A stretch of DNA of 33,644 nucleotides, from positions 1 to 33,644 of the forward strand of contig JAQVJR010000001.1 in assembly GCA_028695015.1 (NCBI GenBank), in the 5' to 3' direction. Position numbers and translations under genes: made by a program. Every line of letters starts with the position of its first letter. Positions within the stretch are counted from its first letter, which is position 1. Source of the DNA: Minisyncoccota bacterium. GTDB taxonomy: Bacteria > Patescibacteriota > Minisyncoccia > UBA6257. Shown one piece after another: positions 10,374 through 19,601 of this stretch. The notes below the pieces were generated by a model. That model was not told where the DNA came from, did not search any database, and worked only from the letters and a program-made list of their open reading frames with translations.

Positions 10374-11597
10374 TTATCCTGTAGGTAATCCTATTGGTGG
10401 TTCACTTTTTTTACTTAAAACTCTAGTTAAGGTTGGTGTCTTCATAGTCACTGCAGGAAAATGATAAATTGTTGCTAGTTCTTCTGTGGTTAAAATCATT
10501 GATTTTTTCTCTGGCTTTCTCTGAAGTGCTGCTTGATAAAACTTCCTTTTCTTCAAAAACAATTTTCTGGCCTGAAAAAACTTTGTTTTTAATTTTGTTG
10601 TTGTGTCTTTATTAATTTCAAAAGCATTTAAATCTTTAGAATTAAACTGTTTTAAATAAGCCATAAACCCTATGGCCTTAGATTCTTCAAATTCAGGACG
10701 AGGAGAAACATAAAGAACTCTAATACCAGTTTTAAATGATAATTGTCCCATCTTTTTTTCTATGGCCTGAATCTTTTCTTTATCTGACAAGGAAATTTCT
10801 GAAGAAGATTTTTCTTTTGCTTCTCCTTTTTCTGGCCAAACTGGTGGCTCTACTAATCCTACTAAAAGATTTCTAAAAAAAGCAATAACCCAATCTGTCC
10901 AAGTGATTTTTCCTTCTTCTTTTTTTCCTAATAACTTATTGATTTCTTTTTTACCTTCTTCGCTTAATTCCTTTTCCTCATCTTTAGATAAAGCTCTAAG
11001 CAAAATCTGAAAAATACACCATTCAGATCTTTCTAAAGTCCCAAGAGTTTCTGCTAAACTAGCAATAGGATCTATCCTCTTCTCTTCTTTTTTTTCTTCA
11101 AAAGCAGAGTAGGTTTTAATTGGATAACAATTAGACTTGCTTAAATTAATTTCCATGCCCCATAAATCATTATCCTTATTAGGTAAATTAGGGGCCACAC
11201 TTGCAAAATAATCTTCAATTTCCTTTATCTCTAATTCTGGATATTGAGAATAAAATTGAGAGATAACCAAATTCTTGTATTCTTGTGGTGTTCGAATAAT
11301 AAAATGCATTTCTCGATTAATGCCTACAATCTCTAAACACAAACAACCTTTTTCAATAACATTTAAGCTATTGAAAACCTGTTCAATAGATTTTGGAGTT
11401 TGTAAAATCTCACGATTAATCTTAACTTCTAAAACAGCCCAATCCTTAATAGCTTCTTTTTCTTTTTTAACTTCTGCCTTGTGTTTTTTTCTTAAATTAA
11501 TAAAAAATCCTCCTAAAAGGATAAATAATAGCAACCACCAAAAATCTTGAAAAATCGCTAAAATAAAAAACAAAACTTCTCTTATATAATAAGGCAT
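10374..11597 (-). CDS. N-terminally membrane-anchored protein of unknown function, probable partner of the adjacent ATPase
   Basis: N-terminal hydrophobic segment (FWWLLLFILLGGFFI) and large soluble domain; gene begins 1 nt from the stop of the upstream gene and lies 22 nt upstream of the ATPase. Confidence 0.7.
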   Translation of the reverse strand: MPYYIREVLFFILAIFQDFWWLLLFILLGGFFINLRKKHKAEVKKEKEAIKDWAVLEVKINREILQTPKSIEQVFNSLNVIEKGCLCLEIVGINREMHFIIRTPQEYKNLVISQFYSQYPELEIKEIEDYFASVAPNLPNKDNDLWGMEINLSKSNCYPIKTYSAFEEKKEEKRIDPIASLAETLGTLERSEWCIFQILLRALSKDEEKELSEEGKKEINKLLGKKEEGKITWTDWVIAFFRNLLVGLVEPPVWPEKGEAKEKSSSEISLSDKEKIQAIEKKMGQLSFKTGIRVLYVSPRPEFEESKAIGFMAYLKQFNSKDLNAFEINKDTTTKLKTKFFQARKLFLKKRKFYQAALQRKPEKKSMILTTEELATIYHFPAVTMKTPTLTRVLSKKSEPPIGLPTG

Positions 11598-12721
11598 TAA
11601 ACCTCAAGTATTTTATAAGGCTTGACTAGAGTATAATATTTATTTGGTAATTTCTTAAAATACTGTTTATTATTCAAATTAAGAATAATTGTATTGTCTT
11701 TGGCAATTCTTCTTTTTTGCACTTCTTTAATTATGTCTTCCAATTTCATTGGCTTGCCTGCTTCTTGCAAAACATCCTTAATCACATCAATTATCTTTCC
11801 TGGCTTATATCCTTTTTCTTTTAATGCATAAATCCCTCTACCAATCAAAACAAACCTTGAATCTCTAATTAATTCATTATGCACTGTTTGAATACAAACT
11901 TGTTTTTGCCAAGAATTAGAAGTTAATCGAGGATAAATTGGAGATTTATTAATTTCATTTAATAATTCTGTAATTTCAGAAAAGTGCATTGGCTGATCTG
12001 CATGTTTCATAACCATATAGGCACGATCTCTGGTGCCTGAAGGATCTATTTCTGCCCAATCAAATAAACCATATTCACCAAATGGATTCATGCCAATTTC
12101 TTTAGAAACTCTAAAGTATGCTTGTAATTCTTCTTTATTTATCTTATTACTAACATTCTTTTTTGCCCAAGAATATACCTCATCTAAAACCACTGGTTCT
12201 TTCTTATCTTTAAAATATTTCTCAAACACTTTCATATTCTTATCTATCTTTTCTTTAGAAAGTTCTTCTAAATGCCAAAAGCCATAATCAGAATTATCTT
12301 CTTCTTCAAAAACAAATTGAGGGCTAAGGGTTAATAAAAATCTAATTGCAGATAAATTGCCTGCCATTTTTGCATCTTTTTCAGAAATTAATTTCCTTTC
12401 TATTTTTCTTAAAAACTCAGATTCTTCTTCTAATCCCCCGCTTTCTTTTAATAAAGATTTACTCATATTAACAAAACCGCCAATGGTTTCTAAAATTGGC
12501 TGTTTTTTAATAGTCTTTAAAGCGCTTTCAATGATTTGTCTTACTCTTTCCCTAGTAACTTTATAATCTTGACCCACTGCTTCTAGGGTTTTAGGCTTAT
12601 TATCTTCTAAGCCAAATCTCTTTTTTACAATTGCTTGGGTCCGAGCAGGTAAAACCTCTATAATTTTGAAAGATAACTGTTGGGGGGCTTGTTTATTTAA
12701 AATTTCTTTTTTCATATTCAT
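11597..12721 (-). CDS. Sigma-70 region 4-like HTH fused to HARE-HTH/RNAP-delta-like domain(s)
   Basis: RTQAIVKKRFGLEDNKPKTLEAVGQDYKVTRERVRQIIESALKTIKK is sigma region 4.2-like; AYMVMKHADQPMHFSEITELLNE...RDSRFVLIGRGIYALKEKGYKPG is HARE-HTH-like, followed by a second IIDVIKDVLQEAGKPMKLEDIIKEVQKRR unit. Confidence 0.8.
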   Translation of the reverse strand: MNMKKEILNKQAPQQLSFKIIEVLPARTQAIVKKRFGLEDNKPKTLEAVGQDYKVTRERVRQIIESALKTIKKQPILETIGGFVNMSKSLLKESGGLEEESEFLRKIERKLISEKDAKMAGNLSAIRFLLTLSPQFVFEEEDNSDYGFWHLEELSKEKIDKNMKVFEKYFKDKKEPVVLDEVYSWAKKNVSNKINKEELQAYFRVSKEIGMNPFGEYGLFDWAEIDPSGTRDRAYMVMKHADQPMHFSEITELLNEINKSPIYPRLTSNSWQKQVCIQTVHNELIRDSRFVLIGRGIYALKEKGYKPGKIIDVIKDVLQEAGKPMKLEDIIKEVQKRRIAKDNTIILNLNNKQYFKKLPNKYYTLVKPYKILEV

Positions 12722-12732
12722 ATATATACTTA

Positions 12733-12761
12733 ATTAAAGCAAAAATTACCTTACAAGTCAA
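12733..12761 (-). promoter_or_regulatory. Sigma-70-type promoter TTGACT-17-TTTAAT for the sigma4/HARE gene
   Basis: Minus strand: TTGACT (12756-12761), 17-nt spacer, TTTAAT (12733-12738), shortly upstream of the ATG at 12721. Confidence 0.6.
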
Positions 12762-12775
12762 CCCCTATTAAGACT

Positions 12776-13663
12776 CTAGCTCTTGCTTTTAGACCAGTCA
12801 TATAACAAAGGAGCTGCTAAAAACACTGAAGAGTAAGTGCCAATAATCACTCCACCAATCATTGCAGTTACTAATATTTTAATAGAAAAAGGTCCGAAAA
12901 AATACAAAGTGAGTAAAGGGAAAATAGTAGTTAAGGAAGTATTTAAAGATCTCATTAATGTTTGCTGAATACTTAAATTAATAATATCTTTTAATGGTTC
13001 TTTTGTTCTGGTTTTTAGGTTTTCTCTAATCTTATCAAAAACAACAATTGTATCATGAACTGAATAACCAATAACCACTAATAAAGCAACTAAGAAATCA
13101 GAATTTACTTCCCAACCTTGGAATTTTCCTAAAACCGCAAACAAACCAACAATAAAAAGAGCATCATGCATTAACATTAACACTGCTAAAACACCATAAC
13201 GATAAGAAGGAATTGCTGAGGAAAAATGATGAAAAGCATACCAGAGATATAAAAGAATTCCTGTAAATACTAAAATAGTTGCCCAAACAGATTTTACTTT
13301 TAATTCCCCTCCAATAGAAGGACCAATTGATTCAAATCTCTTTTCTTTTATTAAAGGATTAATTTCTTCAATATCTTTTAATAATTCAATGTGTTTTTTC
13401 TCTGGAATATTTGAAAAACGCAAGATAATACTATTCTCCCCTGTGGTTTGAATATTAATTTGCCCTAAACCTTGCTCTGCTAAATAATCTGAGATTTCTT
13501 CTATAGATTGGTTAATATCTTTTTCCATGGTTAACTCCCATAATGAGCCACCAGTAAAATCTATCCCAAAATTAAATCCCCAAATTAGAAAACTCAATAA
13601 TGAAATCATCATTATCATTCCTGAAATTCCATAGAAAATTTTCCTCTTTTGAATAAAATCCAT
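12776..13663 (-). CDS. secF: Protein translocase subunit SecF
   Basis: GIDFTGGSLWEL, SVHDTIVVFDKIRENL, SLNTSLTTIFPLL. Confidence 0.95.
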   Translation of the reverse strand: MDFIQKRKIFYGISGMIMMISLLSFLIWGFNFGIDFTGGSLWELTMEKDINQSIEEISDYLAEQGLGQINIQTTGENSIILRFSNIPEKKHIELLKDIEEINPLIKEKRFESIGPSIGGELKVKSVWATILVFTGILLYLWYAFHHFSSAIPSYRYGVLAVLMLMHDALFIVGLFAVLGKFQGWEVNSDFLVALLVVIGYSVHDTIVVFDKIRENLKTRTKEPLKDIINLSIQQTLMRSLNTSLTTIFPLLTLYFFGPFSIKILVTAMIGGVIIGTYSSVFLAAPLLYDWSKSKS

Positions 13664-13678
13664 TAATATATTTTAAAA

Positions 13679-14974
13679 TTAACTTTTTTTACTATAAACC
13701 ACATTTAAGAATAACTTCGTAATAAAAATTGCCGTTAACAATCCTGTGCCCACACCAATAGCCAAAGTAAGTGCAAATCCCCTAATCATATTAGAAGTAA
13801 AGTAATAAAGAATAATTGCTGATATAATCGTGGCAATATTAGAATCCCGAATAGCTGGCCATGATTTATGATAACCATCTTCCATAGCAATTTTTAAAGG
13901 TTTATTCTTTTTAATCTCCTCTTTAGCATGTTCAAAAATTAAAACATTAGTATCTACTGCCATACCAATAGAAAGAATAAATCCAGTAATCCCTGTTAAA
14001 GTTAAAGTCACTGGAATAAACTTAAATATACTCAAGGTTAAGATAACATAAATTATTAAAGACAAAGAAGCTAATAATCCTGGCAAACGATAAACAGCAA
14101 TCATGAATAAAATTACTAAAATAAAACCCCAAAAAGCTGCCTGAACAATTTTTTCCATTGATTGGTCTCCTAAAATAGCACCAACAGATTGTTGGGATAT
14201 TAAATGTATTGGCACTGGCAAAGCTCCCTGATTTAATCTTAAAACCAATTCTTTAGCTTCAGCTAAGGTAAACTGACCAGAAATCTGAGCCATGCCAGAA
14301 GGAATTTCTTCCTGAACCGTAGGCATACTAATTGGATAACCATCTAAATAAATTGCCAAGGGTTTACCAATATTCTCTTTAGTTAATTCAGCAAAAATCT
14401 CAGCCCCTTCATCATTAAAAGACAAATTAATAACAGGTAAAGAAGTAGTAGATTCAAAATTAACTTCTGCTCTTTTTAAATACTTTCCTGTTAATATGGT
14501 TGGTTTGAAATAAGGATCTACATCTTCAGGTAATTCTTCCATGGCTAATAGTTCTTCGGTTTCTTCTTCTTCACGTAATTCTCTAAATTCTAAAAAAGGA
14601 GTTTCTCCAATCATCTTTATTGCTTCTTGAATATCTTTAATTCCAGCTAATTCAACAGTTAACCGCCAATCTTCTCTACTCTTATTTGCTGTGATTCGTG
14701 GCTCTTTAACCCCTGAATAATTAATCCTTCTTTCTATCACATCTCTTAATCCAGTCATGGCTGAAGAATGATCTGCAGGCTCTACATTGCTTAAATCTGC
14801 TTCATAAATTAATAAAGTGCCTCCAGAAATATCTAAACCAAAACTAAATTCCTTATCAAAAAATTTAGGCAATTGTATCCCTAAACTACTTATGCCCTGA
14901 GGGTAAATAAAAATTGACGCCAAAACAGTCGCCAAAAAAACAATTAAAACAATTAAAACCTTTTTGTAATTCAT
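13679..14974 (-). CDS. secD: Protein translocase subunit SecD
   Basis: GLDISGGTLLIYEAD, GLRDVIERRINYSGVKEP, GMAVDTNVLIFEHAKEEI. Confidence 0.95.
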   Translation of the reverse strand: MNYKKVLIVLIVFLATVLASIFIYPQGISSLGIQLPKFFDKEFSFGLDISGGTLLIYEADLSNVEPADHSSAMTGLRDVIERRINYSGVKEPRITANKSREDWRLTVELAGIKDIQEAIKMIGETPFLEFRELREEEETEELLAMEELPEDVDPYFKPTILTGKYLKRAEVNFESTTSLPVINLSFNDEGAEIFAELTKENIGKPLAIYLDGYPISMPTVQEEIPSGMAQISGQFTLAEAKELVLRLNQGALPVPIHLISQQSVGAILGDQSMEKIVQAAFWGFILVILFMIAVYRLPGLLASLSLIIYVILTLSIFKFIPVTLTLTGITGFILSIGMAVDTNVLIFEHAKEEIKKNKPLKIAMEDGYHKSWPAIRDSNIATIISAIILYYFTSNMIRGFALTLAIGVGTGLLTAIFITKLFLNVVYSKKS

Positions 14975-15013
14975 TATTCCAATATTTTATCAAAAAATCC
15001 CATAAAAAACAAC

Positions 15014-16258
15014 TTAATTGTCGCTTATCTTCTTTTTCATTCTTCTTTGTAGTTTTTCTAATTTTCTGCGAATCATCAACTCAGAATCCCTAATAGCTTT
15101 TTTTAACTCTTCATTGATTTCTGCTTCTCTTTTAGATAAAGCTTCATAACCATCAAAATTAGCTATTATCCTTAAGGTTACTTTTCTTAAATTATTAAAA
15201 GCCTCAAAAAGAACCCTTCTTACCTCTTTAGAATCTTTATTTAATTCCCTTTCCAAGGAATCTATTTTTGCCAAATATTTTCGGCGCATGATAAAAACAA
15301 TGATAATCCAAGAAACAATTAAAGCTAATATCATCACCATCATACAATTGCATATACTTATCTTCCCTGTCTCTTTTATTTCTTCTGTTTTTTCTTCTGC
15401 TATTATCGGTTCTTCTGTTTCTGATATTCCTAATTCTTTAACCTGAACTCGGAAACGAGAAATTTCACCCCAACCATATTGATTTTTTAACTGAACATTA
15501 AAATACCAAATACCATCTCCTAAATTAGTCACGCTCTTGCTCTTTATTGGCGGAGCATAGCTTATAGTCGGAGTTGCTCCTGAAGATTTGCTAATAGAAA
15601 GCCTGACTTCTGTAATGTCACTTGTTAAATCCCAAGAAAATTCAGCTGTTGTTTCACTATACCATTCACTAGGATTAGGATGAGTTGAAGAATAAATCAA
15701 AGGAGCTTTTGGTATTTTTCCTTTTTCCGGAGCTTTTGTTGTTGTAGTTGTGATTGGCGCCCCAGTTATATTATAGCTAGCACTACCTAATCCCTCTAAG
15801 ATATTTGTCCCTAAGCCATCATTAGCTAAAATTGAACCTGAAGCCATGCGCAGATTAACTGTGCCTTGAGCTTTTGGAGAAAAAACTATATCAATAATTT
15901 TCCCCCCACTGCCTCTATAACCTGGATCAAATACAGCACCTTCTAAATCTATTGTTTCATTTGTATTAGAAAAAGATGGTTGTTGAACCCAAAAATTAAT
16001 AATTGATTCAACTTGGGATAAAGAAGAAACTTGTAATAAATTCTTTGGAAAAGTGATTTTCCCAGAAACAGCATTCATGGCTTGAGCTGTACTAGAAACA
16101 TAAACAGAAATAGTAAATGGTTTTCCAATTGCATAAGTCCCAGAAGAAGGAGAAAAATACAAACTAGCTGCATCAGCTGTTTGAATAAAAAGCATAAAAA
16201 TACCTAATATGAATAGGCTAAAACAAAATTTAAATATGGTTTTGGAAAATTTTTCCAT
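15014..16258 (-). CDS. Secreted, membrane-anchored cohesin-like protein with cytoplasmic coiled-coil tail
   Basis: Signal peptide; cohesin-like segment SLYFSPSSGTYAIGKPFTISVYVSSTAQAMNAVSGKITFPKNLLQVSSL...LEGAVFDPGYRGSGGKIIDIVFSPKAQGTVNL; later TM (MVMILALIVSWIIIVFIM) and a charged helical C-terminus. Confidence 0.75.
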   Translation of the reverse strand: MEKFSKTIFKFCFSLFILGIFMLFIQTADAASLYFSPSSGTYAIGKPFTISVYVSSTAQAMNAVSGKITFPKNLLQVSSLSQVESIINFWVQQPSFSNTNETIDLEGAVFDPGYRGSGGKIIDIVFSPKAQGTVNLRMASGSILANDGLGTNILEGLGSASYNITGAPITTTTTKAPEKGKIPKAPLIYSSTHPNPSEWYSETTAEFSWDLTSDITEVRLSISKSSGATPTISYAPPIKSKSVTNLGDGIWYFNVQLKNQYGWGEISRFRVQVKELGISETEEPIIAEEKTEEIKETGKISICNCMMVMILALIVSWIIIVFIMRRKYLAKIDSLERELNKDSKEVRRVLFEAFNNLRKVTLRIIANFDGYEALSKREAEINEELKKAIRDSELMIRRKLEKLQRRMKKKISDN

Positions 16259-16282
16259 ACTTAAGCCCTTAAAACTCCTTTA

Positions 16283-17203
16283 TTAATTCTTTTTATCTAA
16301 TATTCTTGTTTTTCGTAATATTAAGAACATAATCACTATTAAAATTATAACCCAATTTTCCCATAATTCATACCATTTGATTGGATTTCTTGGCTCTGTC
16401 ACAACTATTCTCTCATTACCTTCATTATCCACAGCCTTAATATAGATATAGCTTCTTAAATCCTGGTCTTTTAAGATATAAGGGCTAATAACTGTTATCC
16501 ATTTATTCTTTTCAATTTTAGAAATCTCTATCTTACGATTTGATTCGTAAATCTGATAATAAGCTATGCCTGAACTTTTATCTTGAGTGGCAAAAGCTAT
16601 AAACCACTTACCTCCAAAAACAATTGGGTCATTAGCTAATTCAGGAATAAATACTTCTGGTGGCTCTGTATCTTTTTTTGTCTCTATTGAAAAGGGTATT
16701 GCTTTATCACTAACAATAACTTCTAAGGGAGTAACTATAGTCTGTGTCACTGTGCCCTGACCATCATTTAATAAAACTCTTGCCTGCTGAATTTCTATAT
16801 CCCCTTGTCCTAATTTTCGGGAAAAACCCTTAAAACTAAAAAGGAATCCATTTTGTTCTGTATAGCCACCAGGAATAATTCCAGAAAACCTAATCTCATT
16901 CTTATCTTCATTAAAAATAGGCCTTTCTGCCCATAAACTAATAATTGTACTACCATCACTTACTCCTTGTATTTCTAAAAGACCTTCTGGAATCTTTATT
17001 ATTCCTTCTAAAGCATTGATTTCTTCTTGCTCTGTATCAATAAAGAAATTAATTAAAACAAATTGATCTTGTTTAATTTCTAAACTGTTTGGTTCAAAAT
17101 ACAACTTAGCTGCCTTAACTGAAAACAAAGGCAATAAATTCCAAATAATTAAAAATATTATCAGAAACTTTTTAATTTTAAATTGTGATTTTGAATTTTG
17201 CAT
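16283..17203 (-). CDS. Secreted, C-terminally membrane-anchored cohesin-like protein (start likely at 17203 rather than 17227)
   Basis: KLYFEPNSLEIKQDQFVLINFFIDTEQEEINALEGIIKIPEGLLEIQG... similar in layout to the 15014-16258 product; C-terminal TM WVIILIVIMFLIL. Internal Met (MQNSKSQFKIKKFL) removes the overlap with the upstream gene. Confidence 0.72.
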   Translation of the reverse strand: MQNSKSQFKIKKFLIIFLIIWNLLPLFSVKAAKLYFEPNSLEIKQDQFVLINFFIDTEQEEINALEGIIKIPEGLLEIQGVSDGSTIISLWAERPIFNEDKNEIRFSGIIPGGYTEQNGFLFSFKGFSRKLGQGDIEIQQARVLLNDGQGTVTQTIVTPLEVIVSDKAIPFSIETKKDTEPPEVFIPELANDPIVFGGKWFIAFATQDKSSGIAYYQIYESNRKIEISKIEKNKWITVISPYILKDQDLRSYIYIKAVDNEGNERIVVTEPRNPIKWYELWENWVIILIVIMFLILRKTRILDKKN

Positions 17204-17214
17204 TTTCACTTTTA

Positions 17215-18285
17215 TTAACCAGTCCAATAATATGCCATGATACTAAAATCCACTAAATCAATCTTACCATCACCATTCAAGCGCTCTTGTTCAATCTTAG
17301 CAAACTCAGCACTAAGTACTTTCTTATACCAATAAGCAGCAATAGAAAAATCCACTAAATTAACCTTGCCATCGCAATTCAAATCTGCTTTACCACATTT
17401 CTGAACTTCTTTGATAACATTTCTCGTGCCCACTAAAAAACTTACTGCTTGACTAAAAGAACTTATTTCATTTTCTTTAGCTGCTTTGGATTTTGTAAAG
17501 TGATCTCCATAATCAAGAACCTCAGTACCAAAATTATATAAATAAACCCCATCAGAATCTGATTCTGTATTAACAAAAATTTCCTCATCAGAAGATACTT
17601 GAATAGTTATATTTGCATTTGATAAAGATTGACCAAAAATAGCAATACTATCTCCTCTTTTTACTTCTTCCTTATCAACTTCAATTGTTGGTGCAATAAA
17701 AACACCAGAAACATTTGTAATCACTCCAAAAGTAACCCCCACTGGAAAAGTTAAAAGTGAAGACCTGTTCCCATATTTATCTTCACTATAAATAGAAAAA
17801 ATATAATTACCAGCAGAAATACCAGAGAGGCTCAAAGTAAAATTAGCATCACTACCAGCCATTACTGTTGCTGCTACCTGAGCGTCTTTTAATAAAGTTA
17901 CTGTACTTTTAGGATAAGCTTTACCAGTAAAATTTATTCTAGTTTCTGCTGGGGCCACATAACCGCCACCACCGCCTCCAGGAAAAGTTAAAGTCGTAGT
18001 GGTTGTTGTATAACATCCAGAAGTATCAAATTCATCACAAGCTGGACTACATTTTAAAACTCCAAGTGGGTAATTAAAATCTTGGCAGGTTTTTCCTGCC
18101 AAGTCTGTGCCATCACATACTTCATTATCGTCTTTTATATTATCCCCACAAATAGAAATCTTAATTGTTGTATGAATATGAAAATCTATTATTGTCTTTA
18201 TCTCAGCAAAAATAATACCTATTTGATAAAATAAAACAAAAGCTATAATTAAAAAAATAAGATTTTTGTAAGATAATCCTTGCAT
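17215..18285 (-). CDS. Secreted protein with Cys-rich module, Ig-like domains and C-terminal type I dockerin-like duplicated EF-hand
   Basis: C-terminal repeats KADLNCDGKVNLVDFSIAAYWYKK and ERLNGDGKIDLVDFSIMAYYWTG match the dockerin layout; CGDNIKDDNEVCDGTDLAGKTCQDF Cys-rich module; T-rich/G-rich linker TTTTTTLTFPGGGGGGY. Confidence 0.82.
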   Translation of the reverse strand: MQGLSYKNLIFLIIAFVLFYQIGIIFAEIKTIIDFHIHTTIKISICGDNIKDDNEVCDGTDLAGKTCQDFNYPLGVLKCSPACDEFDTSGCYTTTTTTLTFPGGGGGGYVAPAETRINFTGKAYPKSTVTLLKDAQVAATVMAGSDANFTLSLSGISAGNYIFSIYSEDKYGNRSSLLTFPVGVTFGVITNVSGVFIAPTIEVDKEEVKRGDSIAIFGQSLSNANITIQVSSDEEIFVNTESDSDGVYLYNFGTEVLDYGDHFTKSKAAKENEISSFSQAVSFLVGTRNVIKEVQKCGKADLNCDGKVNLVDFSIAAYWYKKVLSAEFAKIEQERLNGDGKIDLVDFSIMAYYWTG

Positions 18286-18309
18286 TCATCTCTTGTTTAT
18301 AGATTTAGA

Positions 18310-18906
18310 TTACTTTCTATCTATCTGAATCTTAAATTTCTTTTTTAAAATAGAAATTAAGGTTACTAAGAATATCATCGCTAAAATAATTGTATCCCAA
18401 GGATGATATTTAGCATACAAACTTATAAAGCGATAATAAATTCCTTGAAAGATATTAGCTGGAATAACAGAAAAATAAAGCTTTGTCGCTGCTGCCACAC
18501 CAATTGAAGTCATGCCTTGCTCAAGTTCTTGAATTGGTGAAGCACTTAAAAAAGCAAAATAATCTCCAGGCTTAACTCCTTTTACTGGTAAAATAATTTT
18601 AACCTGAACTAATTCACTTTCTCCAGGTTCTAAATAAAATTTCTTTGGTTCAAAATTAATCCATTTTGAATCTGGAATCATTTCAACAACATCCATTTTC
18701 CCTTCAACAGCAATTTGATAATTTGAAGGTTCATCTCCAGTATTCCTAACCACCACTGATGGGATTTCATAAATAGAGCCTGGTCTTAAAGGCTCATCCA
18801 TTTGTATTTTTCCAGTACCCACGCCAACACCTACCCTACCCAAAATCATCAAGGGCAAAGTCAATATTGTAAATATAACAATTAATAAAGTAAATTTATT
18901 ATTCAT
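18310..18906 (-). CDS. Secreted Ig-like protein with C-terminal TM (layout similar to DUF916-type proteins)
   Basis: Signal peptide; SVVVRNTGDEPSNYQIAVEGKMDVVEMIPDSKWINFEPKKFYLEPGESELVQVKIILP; C-terminal TM TIILAMIFLVTLISILKKKFK. Confidence 0.6.
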   Translation of the reverse strand: MNNKFTLLIVIFTILTLPLMILGRVGVGVGTGKIQMDEPLRPGSIYEIPSVVVRNTGDEPSNYQIAVEGKMDVVEMIPDSKWINFEPKKFYLEPGESELVQVKIILPVKGVKPGDYFAFLSASPIQELEQGMTSIGVAAATKLYFSVIPANIFQGIYYRFISLYAKYHPWDTIILAMIFLVTLISILKKKFKIQIDRK

Positions 18907-18945
18907 AAATTATATAAAACCCTAATAAACTGATAATCTTTTATA

Positions 18946-19469
18946 TTATCCTCCCCAAGCAGCTTGTACAGTTACTGTTGCGCTTTGTTGAACTGTTTCT
19001 TCACTAGTTGTTGGAGTAGTAATTTCTAACCCAAAAAAACACTTCCTGAAGCTATTAAACCAGTCTCTAAAGTGGTGTATGTCGTAGTCAAGGCGGTATA
19101 TGAAGCAGGCTCTGTTGCCCCATTTGTTGCTTTACCAAATTTATGCACATATTGATCTTCACCAGATGATCCTTCTAGCTGCCAACTAGCAGTATGGTCT
19201 CCTTTAATCTCTAAATTTGTTACCACTGATCCAACTTCAGCTTCTATATTTTTAACCCCATTACCTTCATTTATTACATTAAATGATTTTTTACTAGTGT
19301 TTAAAGGCATTGTCCCATAAGAAAAACTTGTTGGCGTAAGCGTAACTTGTACATCTCCTATTGTAACAGTAGCAGTTACAGTGCTTGTATCTGCCAAACC
19401 AATATTACCAATAATTATCCCAACAAAAGCCAAGGCACAAATAATAGATAATTTGCTTTTTGTATTCAT
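18946..19469 (-). CDS. Secreted W-x-L-containing surface protein; frame disrupted at T7 (19033-19039). Annotated ORF stops at 19026, a -1 shift continues to 18946
   Basis: ORF 19026-19469 ends ...GLIASGSVFLG*. In the -1 frame the sequence continues GLEITTPTTSEETVQQSATVTVQAAWGG*, which aligns without gaps to the 671-aa paralog ...IAPSSAMEFDLQITTPNSSQAG. Confidence 0.75.
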
Positions 19470-19540
19470 ATGAATTAATTTTTTTATAATTTATATTTTT
19501 TAAATTCAATTTTTCGACCAATTATTTCTTTATACATTTT

Positions 19541-19569
19541 ATTATACCTAATCTTCTCTTGTCAAGCAA
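19541..19569 (-). promoter_or_regulatory. Candidate promoter TTGCTT-17-TATAAT for the small W-x-L gene
   Basis: Minus strand TTGCTT (19564-19569), 17-nt spacer, TATAAT (19541-19546). Confidence 0.45.
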
Positions 19570-19601
19570 ATAAATTTTTTGTATTTATGTAATTTAAAAC
19601 T

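Noticed and set aside
15014-18285. A true plant-cell-wall-degrading cellulosome
   Set aside because: No glycoside hydrolase or carbohydrate-binding module is recognisable in the window; only the cohesin/dockerin-like interaction layout is supported.
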